This document shows positions 50,018 to 60,178 of a stretch of DNA of 64,000 nt, one piece after another. The stretch is from Candidatus Saccharimonadota bacterium (GTDB taxonomy: Bacteria > Patescibacteriota > Saccharimonadia > Saccharimonadales > UBA4665). Below the pieces are notes generated by a model that saw only the letters and a program-made list of their open reading frames with translations, had not been told where the DNA came from and did no database searches. The DNA is taken from contig DAHXLX010000004.1 of the NCBI GenBank assembly GCA_027365775.1, positions 1-64,000 of the forward strand. Direction: 5' to 3'. Made by a program: the position numbers and the translations under genes. Within the stretch, counting starts at the first letter, position 1. Every line of letters begins with the position of its first letter.

Positions 50018-50866
50018 TTATCGAAAGCCAATTGCCAACGACATAACAAGCATGACTATCAGTGACGATAAAAACGATCGTTTGGCCCAGTCCTCAATTC
50101 TGCTGCTAAACAGACCTCTAAGATTAAGCGCCAACCAAAAAATTGACACCAAGCCCATGACTATTAAATACACGATGCTAACCGGTGCATAACGGTAGAG
50201 AAGCATCGCAAGTAAGGCAAATGCCACCGTATAAAATAGCATCCAATAAGCGGTGGCACGCTTGCCGATAGTTATCGGCATAGAAGGTATACCGGCCGAG
50301 CGGTAGTCGGCATCACGATAGATGGCAATCGCATAGAAATGCGGCATCTGCCATACCAGCATCATCAAACCGATAACAAGCGCCGCTGCATCGATCCGGC
50401 CGCTATAGGCAACATAACCACCGACGATTGGCGTGGCTCCGGAAACGCTGCCAATAAGTGTCGAGTGATAAGTCCGCCGTTTGGAAATCGTGTAAGCAGT
50501 CGTATACACGCTAAAGCCCAGCAAACCGATCAGCATCGTTAAAACATTGTCCATGATCAATAACATCAACGTCCCGATTAATACTAAACCCGCCGCCATA
50601 ATAGCTCCATTGATTAAGGGTACAGCTCCGGTTACCGAAGGCCGGTTCTTAGTCCGCTCCATTTTAAGGTCGATGTCCCGGTCATATAGGTTGTTGACAA
50701 TGCAAGCGGCGGCAACTATAAACGTAAATCCGATAATCACGCCCGAAAACGAACTAAGCTTAATATCCAACTTACTGGCCAGCAGATAGCCGGCTATCGT
50801 AGTCAGCAGATTGGCGTAAACAATGCCCGGTTTGCATAACCGGTAATAGGATTTAGCCTGGCTCAT
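50018..50866 (-). CDS. cyoE: Protoheme IX farnesyltransferase (heme O synthase)
   Basis: NNLYDRDIDLKMERTKNRPSVTGAV; end of cyo operon. Confidence 0.93.
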   Translation of the reverse strand: MSQAKSYYRLCKPGIVYANLLTTIAGYLLASKLDIKLSSFSGVIIGFTFIVAAACIVNNLYDRDIDLKMERTKNRPSVTGAVPLINGAIMAAGLVLIGTLMLLIMDNVLTMLIGLLGFSVYTTAYTISKRRTYHSTLIGSVSGATPIVGGYVAYSGRIDAAALVIGLMMLVWQMPHFYAIAIYRDADYRSAGIPSMPITIGKRATAYWMLFYTVAFALLAMLLYRYAPVSIVYLIVMGLVSIFWLALNLRGLFSSRIEDWAKRSFLSSLIVMLVMSLAIGFR

Positions 50867-51255
50867 AGATTGTTCTGGTTATTCATGTATTGGACCATTT
50901 GCTTGGTGTTCATCATCCGACCATTCAAGCTATTCATAATCCAGATCGATCCGGCAACCAGAATAAAAACGATCAGCATCATCGTCAGCATAACCATTAG
51001 TTTAAGTCTGGGACTAAATTCACGACCGACATGTAAAAAATATATTAATTGGACCGCAAATTGGGCTAAAGCCAGCGTTGCCAACAACGCCACCATGATC
51101 GGCTTATCCAGCAAGCCGTAGCGTGCCAGCAGGTAAGCCGTCATCGTCAAGATGATCGATGAACCAAAACCAATGACATAGCCTTTTAGGGTGGCCTGTT
51201 CCGGCTGATGCCGCGACACCAACACGTCCACATCGTCCGCTCTAAGACTACTCAT
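50863..51255 (-). CDS. cyoD: Cytochrome bo3 quinol oxidase subunit IV
   Basis: Three-TM subunit IV; operon position between cyoC and cyoE. Confidence 0.88.
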   Translation of the reverse strand: MSSLRADDVDVLVSRHQPEQATLKGYVIGFGSSIILTMTAYLLARYGLLDKPIMVALLATLALAQFAVQLIYFLHVGREFSPRLKLMVMLTMMLIVFILVAGSIWIMNSLNGRMMNTKQMVQYMNNQNNL

Positions 51256-51875
51256 ACTTTAATTACCCCAAACAAATACACAATTGTAAAGATAAATATC
51301 CAAACTACATCCAGAAAATGCCAGAACAAGCTTAGCATCCGGATCCGCTTCAGTGTACCATCAGTAATACCGCGTTTGATGACAAAGGCGACCATTACCG
51401 CCATCCAAAGCAACCCGATGGTTATATGTAGGCCATGCGTGCCTACCAACGTAAAATATGAACTGAGAAATCCGCTCCGTCGCCAACTATCGCCCATAGC
51501 CACAAACTTGTGAAATTCATTTATTTCCAGTGCCAGGAATGTCGCACCAAGCAGAAATGTAACCGCAAACCAGAACACAACACGGTTTTTGTGCCGCTGC
51601 TGGGCGCTGAGAACCGCCAGTCCGCAGGTGAAGCTGCTGGTTAACAACGCCAGCGTTTCCGCCAGCACGTAAGGTAGACTGAACAAGTCGGCGGCGGTCG
51701 GCCCGCCGAAAGTATTGTGCCTTAATACCGCAAAAGTTGCGAACAGGCTGGCAAACAGCACGCAGTCGGTCATCAGATAAACCCAGAAACCGAAAATCGT
51801 TTTGGACTCTTTGTCGTACTTGGCTATCAGCTTGTTTGTCCGGGCCAGTCTTAAGGCGGGGCTTATTTCGCTCAT
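51252..51875 (-). CDS. cyoC: Cytochrome bo3 quinol oxidase subunit III
   Basis: FGFWVYLMTDCVLFASLFATF; TLVGTHGLHITIGLLWM; LFWHFLDVVWIFIFTIVYL. Confidence 0.94.
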   Translation of the reverse strand: MSEISPALRLARTNKLIAKYDKESKTIFGFWVYLMTDCVLFASLFATFAVLRHNTFGGPTAADLFSLPYVLAETLALLTSSFTCGLAVLSAQQRHKNRVVFWFAVTFLLGATFLALEINEFHKFVAMGDSWRRSGFLSSYFTLVGTHGLHITIGLLWMAVMVAFVIKRGITDGTLKRIRMLSLFWHFLDVVWIFIFTIVYLFGVIKV

Positions 51876-53860
51876 CGACTTAATCCTCCCGAATAAAGTT
51901 TGTCCAACCGCTCAATCTCCTCAGCTTTAATAATCCGCTCGGTATGCTCGTCCATCGACCTTACGATCAGGCTAACGACTGAAGTCAGTAACCCGATCAC
52001 CGCCAACCACCAGATATGCCAGACGACAGCAAACCCGAACGCCAATGCACCGGCGGCAATAATCATCGCCAGCGGCGTATTCTTCGGAATTTCAATGTCC
52101 TCATACGGCCGGGTATCCTTTAAGTTGTGCCGTTTGGCAACCCAAAAAGCGTCACGTTCAGTCACATGCGGCGTCTTTGCAAAATTATAAAAAGGTACCG
52201 GTGACGGTGTTGACCACTCCAGGCTGCGACCGTCCCAGGGGTCACCGCTCAGATCGAGATTGTTCCGTCGGCTAAAGTAGCTATAAACCAACTGTAAGAT
52301 TTGGACGCCGACGCCAATTCCGATAACCGCCGCGCCGATCGCTGAGACGATAAACAGCTGCTGCCAGCCTAAACCGGCAGCATAATGGTCAAGCCGCCTT
52401 GTCGCACCCATGAAACCGAGAATATACAGTGGAATAAATGACAACAAAAAACCAATCAGCCAACACCAGAAGGCAATCCGACCCAAGCGTTCGTTAAGTC
52501 TGAAACCAAATATTTTCGGAAACCAATAGGTTATCGCGGCAAAGTCGGCAAACAAGACACCGCCGACGATCATCATATGAAAATGGGCGATCAGGAACAG
52601 ACTGTTATGTAATTGGAAATCGATCGGCGGCACCGCCATCATTACGCCAGCCATACCGCCAATCGTAAACAGCACCACAAAACCGATAAACCATAACATC
52701 GGCGACTCAAGCCTGATTTTCCCACGATACATCGTAAACAACCAGTTGAATATCTTCACACCAGTCGGAATGGCGATGATCATCGTCATGATGCCGAAAA
52801 ACGCGTTGACATCTGAACCGGCACCCATAGTAAAGAAGTGATGCAGCCAGACAATAAACGACAACAACACGATCGCCATGATCGCCCAAACCATCGACGT
52901 ATAACCAAACAGCCGTTTCCTGGAGAAAGTGGCGACGACTTCCGAATACACCCCGAACGCCGGCAGAACCAATATGTAAACTTCCGGATGGCCCCATGCC
53001 CAAATAAGATTGACGTACATCATCATATTTCCACCGCCGCCGGCAGTAAAGAAATGGGTCCCGATATCACGATCGAGCGCCAATAGAGTCAGACAAACGG
53101 TCAGGATAGGGAAGGCAAACGCGATTAAAAGTGTCGAACCGAGTACGCTCCAACAGAACATCGGCATCTTCATCAGATTCATACCTTTAACGCGCATCTT
53201 AAGTATCGTTACCAGGAAATTTATCCCTGACAGTAAGCTGCCGACTCCGGCTATCTCCAAACTCCAGATCCAGTAATCCACCCCCACGGTCGGGCTATAG
53301 CGCAGTTCGCTAAGCGGCGGATAAGCCAGCCAGCCGGTAGCGGCAAAGTCACCCAAAATCAGTGACAGGTTAACCAGTACCATGCCGGAGAAAAACAACC
53401 AGAAACTGGTAGCATTAAGAAAAGGAAAGGCTACATCCCGGGCACCGATCTGTAGCGGTACGATAAGATTGAACAGGCCGAACATCAGACCCATGGCCAC
53501 AAAGAAGATCATGATCGTACCGTGGGCGGTAACGATCTGCTGGAAATGACTTGAGCTTAAAATCCCCATACTATGTCCGACCGATATCGATTGCTGAGTT
53601 TTAATCAGCGCCACGTCGGCGGCGCCTCTAAGCAGCATTGCTACGGCAACGATAATATACATTACGCCGATCTTTTTCGGATCCTGGGTGGTCAGCCATT
53701 CTTTATACAGCCATTTCCAGCGCTTGGTAACGGTTAAAAAGACGGCCAAGCCTATCGGCACCGAGATCATCAATAAGGCACCGAACCATTGGATCGCGTT
53801 TGGCGGTAACGCCTGTAAATTAAGTTTGCCTAACCAAAAATTAGCAAAGACATGCATCAT
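51872..53860 (-). CDS. cyoB: Cytochrome bo3 quinol oxidase subunit I
   Basis: TAHGTIMIFF, WAWGHPEVYILVLPAFGVYSE, WLHHFFTMGAGSDVNAFFG. Confidence 0.97.
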   Translation of the reverse strand: MMHVFANFWLGKLNLQALPPNAIQWFGALLMISVPIGLAVFLTVTKRWKWLYKEWLTTQDPKKIGVMYIIVAVAMLLRGAADVALIKTQQSISVGHSMGILSSSHFQQIVTAHGTIMIFFVAMGLMFGLFNLIVPLQIGARDVAFPFLNATSFWLFFSGMVLVNLSLILGDFAATGWLAYPPLSELRYSPTVGVDYWIWSLEIAGVGSLLSGINFLVTILKMRVKGMNLMKMPMFCWSVLGSTLLIAFAFPILTVCLTLLALDRDIGTHFFTAGGGGNMMMYVNLIWAWGHPEVYILVLPAFGVYSEVVATFSRKRLFGYTSMVWAIMAIVLLSFIVWLHHFFTMGAGSDVNAFFGIMTMIIAIPTGVKIFNWLFTMYRGKIRLESPMLWFIGFVVLFTIGGMAGVMMAVPPIDFQLHNSLFLIAHFHMMIVGGVLFADFAAITYWFPKIFGFRLNERLGRIAFWCWLIGFLLSFIPLYILGFMGATRRLDHYAAGLGWQQLFIVSAIGAAVIGIGVGVQILQLVYSYFSRRNNLDLSGDPWDGRSLEWSTPSPVPFYNFAKTPHVTERDAFWVAKRHNLKDTRPYEDIEIPKNTPLAMIIAAGALAFGFAVVWHIWWLAVIGLLTSVVSLIVRSMDEHTERIIKAEEIERLDKLYSGGLSR

Positions 53861-54738
53861 CTATTCATACCTTTACCGGCTGGAAACATATATTTGGTTA
53901 TCGTGCGATAAAACAAATTCGGCTCGGGCGACGAGTAGTATTGCGGCTTAACATACATACTCGGTTTGGCAAGACGGTTATAAGCCGCTAGGTTTAGTTT
54001 GGGCGAAATGTATTTTGTTTTATTAACCCACAAGTTAAACTGACCGCTTGATGACGCATGAACATTGAACATCATGCTGGCAAATCCAATACCACTAATA
54101 TTCGCTGACCACCCCTTGTAATCACCGGGCTGATCAGCCATTACAAACAATTGTGTCTGCATCCCGGGCATGTCATAAATCTGGCCAGACAACTGCGGTA
54201 TCCAGAACGAGTTCATCACCGTATCCGAAGTCAGATAAAAATGAACCGGCGTATTAACCGGTATGCGCAGATCATTAACGCTGGCTATTCCTTTTGTCGG
54301 ATAAATGAACAGCCACTTCCAGTCGAGGGCGATTACTTCAACCGGTAACGTCCGATTGCGTGAGGGTATCGGTTTGTACGGATTAAGTGCATAACTGGCG
54401 TTCCATGTTATAACCGACAAAACCGCAATGATAATTGACGGGATCAGCCACCATAATCCTTCAAGCTTGCGGTTACCGGACACATCCGGCGTATATTGCT
54501 TTGGCGAGTGATTACTGTCACGGTATTTCCAGACAATATATCCCAGCATAATGAATACCGGCACAACCACGATGCACATGATCAATACCACCGCCACCAG
54601 CAATCTGAATTCCTTGTCGGCAATTATACCTTTAGGCTGGAGTATGGGAATGTTAACCGTCGACAAGTAACCAATACTGATAACCGCTGCGGCCACCAGC
54701 ACGATTATCCAAAACCACCACTTTTTAGGTTTGCCCAT
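53857..54738 (-). CDS. cyoA: Cytochrome bo3 quinol oxidase subunit II
   Basis: FWIPQLSGQIYDMPGMQTQLFVMADQPGDYKGWSANISGIGFASMMF; no CuA Cys/His ligands. Confidence 0.95.
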   Translation of the reverse strand: MGKPKKWWFWIIVLVAAAVISIGYLSTVNIPILQPKGIIADKEFRLLVAVVLIMCIVVVPVFIMLGYIVWKYRDSNHSPKQYTPDVSGNRKLEGLWWLIPSIIIAVLSVITWNASYALNPYKPIPSRNRTLPVEVIALDWKWLFIYPTKGIASVNDLRIPVNTPVHFYLTSDTVMNSFWIPQLSGQIYDMPGMQTQLFVMADQPGDYKGWSANISGIGFASMMFNVHASSSGQFNLWVNKTKYISPKLNLAAYNRLAKPSMYVKPQYYSSPEPNLFYRTITKYMFPAGKGMNR

Positions 54739-54877
54739 TTGTATTTCAACCCTTTATACTATCTTATCATAACGATTAAGCTAAACATATCGACCGCAGT
54801 AACACCCAACGCTAAACAGGGTGTGATGGTTATAGCTACAAGGATTGTTATGGGTCTGTTAAGATCAAGCGATTAAT

Positions 54878-55915
54878 CTAGCCTAATCCTAACAGCATGT
54901 CGACTGCATCATGCTGCTCGTTGTTTGCTTGAGGTACGGTTGCAAAAATGACTAGGAATGAATCTTCGACACTCTTCAGCTCCAGCGAATATCCAACAAG
55001 TCTGTTCAAGCTGCCGTTTTGTTTGAGCTTAAATTTTTGGCAACCTCTTTGCTCTGAGCCAACGTCAATGAGTGACGTACCGTAACTGGCGACAGTACCT
55101 GAAGAGCCGCCATGTTCAGCGGCCTTTTTAATTTGATCGAAACGGGTAACAACCCATTCGGCGATACTGGCTTGAGTCATTACTCTCGGGTTATGATTAT
55201 TGCCTTCAATAGGGGTAAGATTAAGTAGCAAAAACCGCTTGCCGGTCTGCTTGTCAGTATGAGTCAGAACGGCACTCGATAGTTTTTCCGGCTTGAATTC
55301 AAGCTTCAAGATGTTTTGAGCGAATGGCGCTTTTCCAATACCCTCAATGCTATTTATTACTTCAGTCTCTAGTTCGCCGGTTAGTGCTGTTGCCGTTAAA
55401 GGCAGCCGGTCGGTTTTGCTGTACTTGTCCATGAACTCGGCAACAAAACCTGATTCGTCAGTCTCTATCAACTGCCGCAACTTTATTGCGGTATCGATCC
55501 TGGCAGCTTTATTAGTCAAATCCGAAAGCCGTTTCTCATGTTCGGCAAAAGTCGCACCTGGCTTGCATTGTCGAGCCGGATCACGCGGTGCAAGGAACGG
55601 ACAGGCACTGCAGCCAAGCTCCCGGCGTATGACTTCAGCCTTTTGTGCACTTGCTAAAGCCTTGACGATAAATTGATGTGATTCGGTATCCGGGACTCTT
55701 GCTAACTTCGCTAGCAACTGATTGTTGGGAACGTCTAGTTCGCGAATGTGCCTGATCGCTTCATCGCCAATCAGGCCTAACTCTGTAAGATTAAATAATG
55801 TCATATCACCGATTAAGTGCACGGTCTGACCATCGTCATCTACGACGTTCTCTTCGGCAATGATGTCGTTGGGGAATGCTTGAACGAAATTATCAGCTTC
55901 AACACACAGACTCAT
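54878..55915 (-). CDS. Hypothetical protein with Cys cluster
   Basis: 345 aa; RRELGCSACPFLAPRDPARQCKPG (CxxC...C). Confidence 0.6.
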   Translation of the reverse strand: MSLCVEADNFVQAFPNDIIAEENVVDDDGQTVHLIGDMTLFNLTELGLIGDEAIRHIRELDVPNNQLLAKLARVPDTESHQFIVKALASAQKAEVIRRELGCSACPFLAPRDPARQCKPGATFAEHEKRLSDLTNKAARIDTAIKLRQLIETDESGFVAEFMDKYSKTDRLPLTATALTGELETEVINSIEGIGKAPFAQNILKLEFKPEKLSSAVLTHTDKQTGKRFLLLNLTPIEGNNHNPRVMTQASIAEWVVTRFDQIKKAAEHGGSSGTVASYGTSLIDVGSEQRGCQKFKLKQNGSLNRLVGYSLELKSVEDSFLVIFATVPQANNEQHDAVDMLLGLG

Positions 55916-55970
55916 GTGATTACTATATCACGTTTTGGTAAATATGTCCAGCATGATATATACTGTAATC

Positions 55971-56312
55971 ATGTCTAGAAAAGAGTTTGACGATGGCTTG
56001 CATATTAACTTTTCTGATATTTGTGGTTTGGGTTTGGAAAATAACCAGAATAAAGATCCTAACGATAAACTGACAATCGTTAACCAAACACCGGTTAATA
56101 TCCCTAAAGATTTAAACGAACTGTCCGGCAGTCTGCTCGAATTGAATAACAATTGTCCGCTTTATCAGCCTATGGTCGACCGGTCAGATGTTGATCGGTA
56201 TACAGAATGGGTAAAAAAAATACAGCTAAACGTCTCTCAGAGTGAACTGTTAAAAGAATTCGAGCCGTTTCTGCCGGAAGACCCCGAACAAAATCGAAAC
56301 ACATCTGATTAA
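55971..56312 (+). CDS. Hypothetical protein
   Basis: MSRKEFDDGLHINFSDICGL; TATACT box 6 nt upstream of this ATG; divergent from the 54878 gene. Confidence 0.5.
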   Translation: MSRKEFDDGLHINFSDICGLGLENNQNKDPNDKLTIVNQTPVNIPKDLNELSGSLLELNNNCPLYQPMVDRSDVDRYTEWVKKIQLNVSQSELLKEFEPFLPEDPEQNRNTSD

Positions 56313-56365
56313 TCGATTCGCTGACGGTTTTTTTAAAACTTGTCCCAAATCAACTAAGCTTTACA

Positions 56366-58030
56366 TTAAAAATGGTCGCGGATATGGGTATAGCTGAATT
56401 CCCATGTGGCATCAGCCTTCTTGTGTGGATTGAATATATCCTTCGGGTCCATAATCTGTTTGATTTGTCTAAACAATGCAACGATATCTTTACCGAACTG
56501 CTGCTCAAGCCATGGGCCGCGCACCAGGCCGTCGTTATGTTCACCAGATAACGAACCCTTATAGCTGAGCACCAGATCATTGACCTCTTTCATGGCCGGC
56601 AACAGCGTGTCGCGCTCCTTTTTGTTTTCAAGCCTCATGAGCGGGATTATATGAAAGTTGCCGTCGCCCATATGTCCGGCAATAGTCGCAAATAAATGAT
56701 ACTTTTTAATAATTTTTCTCAGCCGCGGCAAAAATTCCACCATATATTGGGGATTGACTATCAGATCATCAATGAACGGCGCCGTATGCTTATCCTTAAC
56801 TTTGCTTCTAAGTAAATTAAAACTCTGCCGCCGCATCACCCAGAACTTCTCACTTTTACCCTCGGTGGCATCTTCTTCGAATCCATTGATCTCGTAGCGG
56901 GCTTTTTTAGATTTAAGTTCCCGGTGTAACAATCTGATCTTGGACCTGACCTCTTCGACTGTCTCACCATTAAATTCAACCATCAGGACCAGTTTTGGCA
57001 TACCCCGGAGCAACTGCCAGCCGTCGGGAATTAGATTAAATAACAGTTTAATAAACCGTTTCCAGCCCAGCAACTTTAAAAAGCTCGGCATGAACCGAAT
57101 CGATAACCACAAAGTCTGGTCGTCAAAACTTTCGAACGTCGCCGGCTTATGGACCAAAACCGCCGGTATAAGTTCGCCTAAATCGTCAATGTCACGCAGA
57201 AATAGTACCAACAACCCGGAATGGGGCTTGGCTGGAACCAATCTGAAGGTGATATCGGTCACGAATCCTAACGTACCTTCGCTGCCGACAATGAGTTTTG
57301 TCAGGTCAAAAATACCGGTTTCCCGGTCCCAGACTTCCCAGAGTGTATAACCCATCGAATTTTTGCTGACATTCGGCTTAGCTTGTTTAATTTTGTCGTA
57401 ATTCTGCTCGCACAGTTCATAAATCCGGCGGTACACTTCGCCCTCAAAATCATCTTGAGACATCTTTTGGTCTAATTCGTGTTTGTGGAGCGGCTTTACC
57501 GTCCGCTCGACTCCGTCAGCGAACACCAGCTTCAGCTCGTTTATAAAATCCTTGGTTTTGCCGTATTCCAACGACTTTTCGCCACCCGAGTTATTGGCCA
57601 CCATGCCACCGATACTGGCCAGATCCCGGGAAGCCGGAAAACTAGGCATCAGTGAGCCGTGCCTGAGCGTCCGTGGTTCAAAATCACGGTAAAGGACTCC
57701 TGGTTGTGCCTGTCCCGATGTCCGGGTAATTAGTTCAATTTCGGTAAAATGTTTCCGGAAATCAACAATAATTGAATCATTTATTGCGCCACCCGCCATA
57801 TCGGTACCGGCGGAGCGGGCGGTCAACGATAAATTCGGCATCGAGTCTTTATGCTCGGATACCAGGCGGACCAATCTTTCGACGTCGGCCGAGTCTTTCG
57901 GGTACACGACAATTTCCGGTTTAATCTCAAACAGGGAGGCGTCATGGCTGTAGGCTTCAATAGTTTTAGCTGAATCATCTAGCTCGCCGGTAAAACCGGA
58001 ATCAATTATCAGCTGTTTTAATTTGTCCAT
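56366..58030 (-). CDS. FAD-binding oxidase (GlcD / D-lactate dehydrogenase-like)
   Basis: VVYPKDSADVERLVRL, SLTARSAGTDMAGGAINDSIIVD, GSEGTLGFVTDITFRLVP, SGEHNDGLVRG. Confidence 0.88.
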   Translation of the reverse strand: MDKLKQLIIDSGFTGELDDSAKTIEAYSHDASLFEIKPEIVVYPKDSADVERLVRLVSEHKDSMPNLSLTARSAGTDMAGGAINDSIIVDFRKHFTEIELITRTSGQAQPGVLYRDFEPRTLRHGSLMPSFPASRDLASIGGMVANNSGGEKSLEYGKTKDFINELKLVFADGVERTVKPLHKHELDQKMSQDDFEGEVYRRIYELCEQNYDKIKQAKPNVSKNSMGYTLWEVWDRETGIFDLTKLIVGSEGTLGFVTDITFRLVPAKPHSGLLVLFLRDIDDLGELIPAVLVHKPATFESFDDQTLWLSIRFMPSFLKLLGWKRFIKLLFNLIPDGWQLLRGMPKLVLMVEFNGETVEEVRSKIRLLHRELKSKKARYEINGFEEDATEGKSEKFWVMRRQSFNLLRSKVKDKHTAPFIDDLIVNPQYMVEFLPRLRKIIKKYHLFATIAGHMGDGNFHIIPLMRLENKKERDTLLPAMKEVNDLVLSYKGSLSGEHNDGLVRGPWLEQQFGKDIVALFRQIKQIMDPKDIFNPHKKADATWEFSYTHIRDHF

Positions 58031-58139
58031 CTTAAATAAGCTTAAGCCTAATCAGCCATTTAAAGCAAGGCTTGCAATAAAAACAATATATTTGCTAACT
58101 TTTATTGCATCAAACTAAAAATTAGCTTATGTTTTAGAA

Positions 58140-58877
58140 GTGAAATATAAGTCAAATCAACAAGTCGGCTTCACCGGTGTCGAAACGTTAATAGTCATTG
58201 TCATAGCGATATTTGTCGGTATTGCTGGTTACTTTGTATACAAGAATTATCACAAGCCCATTACAGTCAAACAGTCGGCTTCAGTGGCTAGCGTTAACTC
58301 GAAGCCCAATCCGTATGCTGATTGGAAAACATATTGTCCAAGTCTGGGCAGTTTGTGTGTCGATTACCCGATGAGCTGGATCATATCACAAGCTACGAGT
58401 CCGGGTGTGCAAAGTATAAGCATTACTAGCCCAAGCAAAGATACCGCGGTTGTGTATTATCCTGAGGGTTCGATTTCCGGCTCAGGCAGTAAGGCCATGG
58501 TAAACATTGTCGCGGTCGGCCAAACTGCTGTTACCAGCCTTGAGGTAGTTTCAGAAATTACCCATTGGCTTAATCCGATTAACGGCGTCGCTTACACAGC
58601 CGGAGTATTTCTCGAGCCGTCGGCTAACAATACCACGCCGAACAATCAGCCCATAGCACCAGGCGTATCATATACCAGCAATGACGAACCAAACACCTAT
58701 GGATTCGAATATCCAGCATCAAGCCAATACACGGATGAACTCTATATAGTAGATAACCCTAGTAAAAACATAGGCGTAAACTCGTTTACAACTACCCAAG
58801 ATGCGCAGCTCTGGTTGAATAGCCCGGAGGTCAAAACAGCCACCAGAATTATAGACAGCGTTAAAGCAAAAGCATAA
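58140..58877 (+). CDS. Prepilin-like / single-TM surface protein
   Basis: GTG start; QVGFTGVETLIVIVIAIFVGIAGYFVYK resembles a type IV prepilin signal (G|FTxxE). Confidence 0.6.
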   Translation: MKYKSNQQVGFTGVETLIVIVIAIFVGIAGYFVYKNYHKPITVKQSASVASVNSKPNPYADWKTYCPSLGSLCVDYPMSWIISQATSPGVQSISITSPSKDTAVVYYPEGSISGSGSKAMVNIVAVGQTAVTSLEVVSEITHWLNPINGVAYTAGVFLEPSANNTTPNNQPIAPGVSYTSNDEPNTYGFEYPASSQYTDELYIVDNPSKNIGVNSFTTTQDAQLWLNSPEVKTATRIIDSVKAKA

Positions 58878-58949
58878 CTCCATTAATGAAGCATGGTTAA
58901 ACTTAAGCTTTTTGCATAATAATTTTTATCAATCTATAATTTAGTTGTT

Positions 58950-60158
58950 ATGGCAAAAGACAAAGTACTAATCGTCGGCGGAGGTTTCGCCGGCGTAAAA
59001 GCAGCATTGGAGCTGGAAGCTGACGACCGTTTTGAAATTACATTATTATCCAGCGAAGACACTTTCCGTTATTATCCGACGTTGTATCATGTCGCAACCG
59101 GCGGGCGGCGGGCTAATGCTATCATCCCCTTAAGAAGCATCTTCGAAGGCAAGAACGTTAAACTTCACCAGGGCAAAGCCGAAAAACTTGATCGTCAGGA
59201 AAAAACAATCACCACCACGGCCGCAGAAGTATACAGCTATGACGTATTGATTATGGCTTTGGGCGAGGTCACCAATTATTTCAATATACCCGGCCTCAAA
59301 GACTTATCTTACGGAGTTAAAAGCATCGAGGATATCGAACGGTTTAAAGCACATTTGCACGAACAACTAGTGAGTGACCACAAGCCGGACTTGAACTATG
59401 TTATCGTCGGCGGCGGGCCGACCGGAGTCGAGTTGGCCGGTGCATTGCCTGATTACATGCATAAGTTAATGCAATTGCACAATATCAAAGATCGCCAGAT
59501 CCATATTGATCTCGTTGAAGCGTCGCCCAGACTATTATCACGACTACCGAAAGACGTGTCGCGAGTTGTGCAACGACGTCTGGAGCATAAAGGGATTAAA
59601 CTATTTCTCGGACAAGCCGTTCAGGGAGAAACCGCCAACGAGCTCATGGTCAATGGTAAGCCGATTCAAAGCCATACCGTAGTTTGGACTGCCGGTATGG
59701 CCAACAATCCCTTCTATTCAAACAACGGCTTCATTATTACGCCCAATCATAAAGTCGCGACTGACATCTTTCTACAGGCCGAAAACAACATATTCGTTCT
59801 GGGCGATAATGCCAATACTCCGTTTAGCGGTATGGCGCAAACAGCAGTTCTGGACGGCGAATTTGTTGCCGCTAATCTTAAACGTCGTAAAGATGGCAAA
59901 ATGATGAAAAGTTATCGGGCGCATCTGCCGACAACCGTCATTCCGGTCGGCGAAGGTTGGGCCGCGGTAGTCCGTCGTCACTTGCGAATATACGGATTAT
60001 TAGGCTGGTCTTTAAGGCAAATGGCCGATACCGTTGCTTTTCACAATTACGAACCATGGATCCAGGCCGGCCGGCAATGGCTAACATATTACGGCAGTGA
60101 AGAAACCTGCCAGACTTGCCTTGAGTCCTTAGCTGTCCGACATGCGCCGACCGATTAA
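58950..60158 (+). CDS. ndh: Type II NADH dehydrogenase (NDH-2)
   Basis: KVLIVGGGFAGVKAALELE, YVIVGGGPTGVELAGAL, NIFVLGDNANTPFSGMAQTAVLDG. Confidence 0.9.
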   Translation: MAKDKVLIVGGGFAGVKAALELEADDRFEITLLSSEDTFRYYPTLYHVATGGRRANAIIPLRSIFEGKNVKLHQGKAEKLDRQEKTITTTAAEVYSYDVLIMALGEVTNYFNIPGLKDLSYGVKSIEDIERFKAHLHEQLVSDHKPDLNYVIVGGGPTGVELAGALPDYMHKLMQLHNIKDRQIHIDLVEASPRLLSRLPKDVSRVVQRRLEHKGIKLFLGQAVQGETANELMVNGKPIQSHTVVWTAGMANNPFYSNNGFIITPNHKVATDIFLQAENNIFVLGDNANTPFSGMAQTAVLDGEFVAANLKRRKDGKMMKSYRAHLPTTVIPVGEGWAAVVRRHLRIYGLLGWSLRQMADTVAFHNYEPWIQAGRQWLTYYGSEETCQTCLESLAVRHAPTD

Positions 60159-60178
60159 ATAGCATACAATATTAATAT

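Noticed and set aside
52707-53276. ORFs overlapping cyoB in other frames (52707-53003, 52838-53086, 53010-53276)
   Set aside because: Lie inside cyoB, whose frame is clearly conserved
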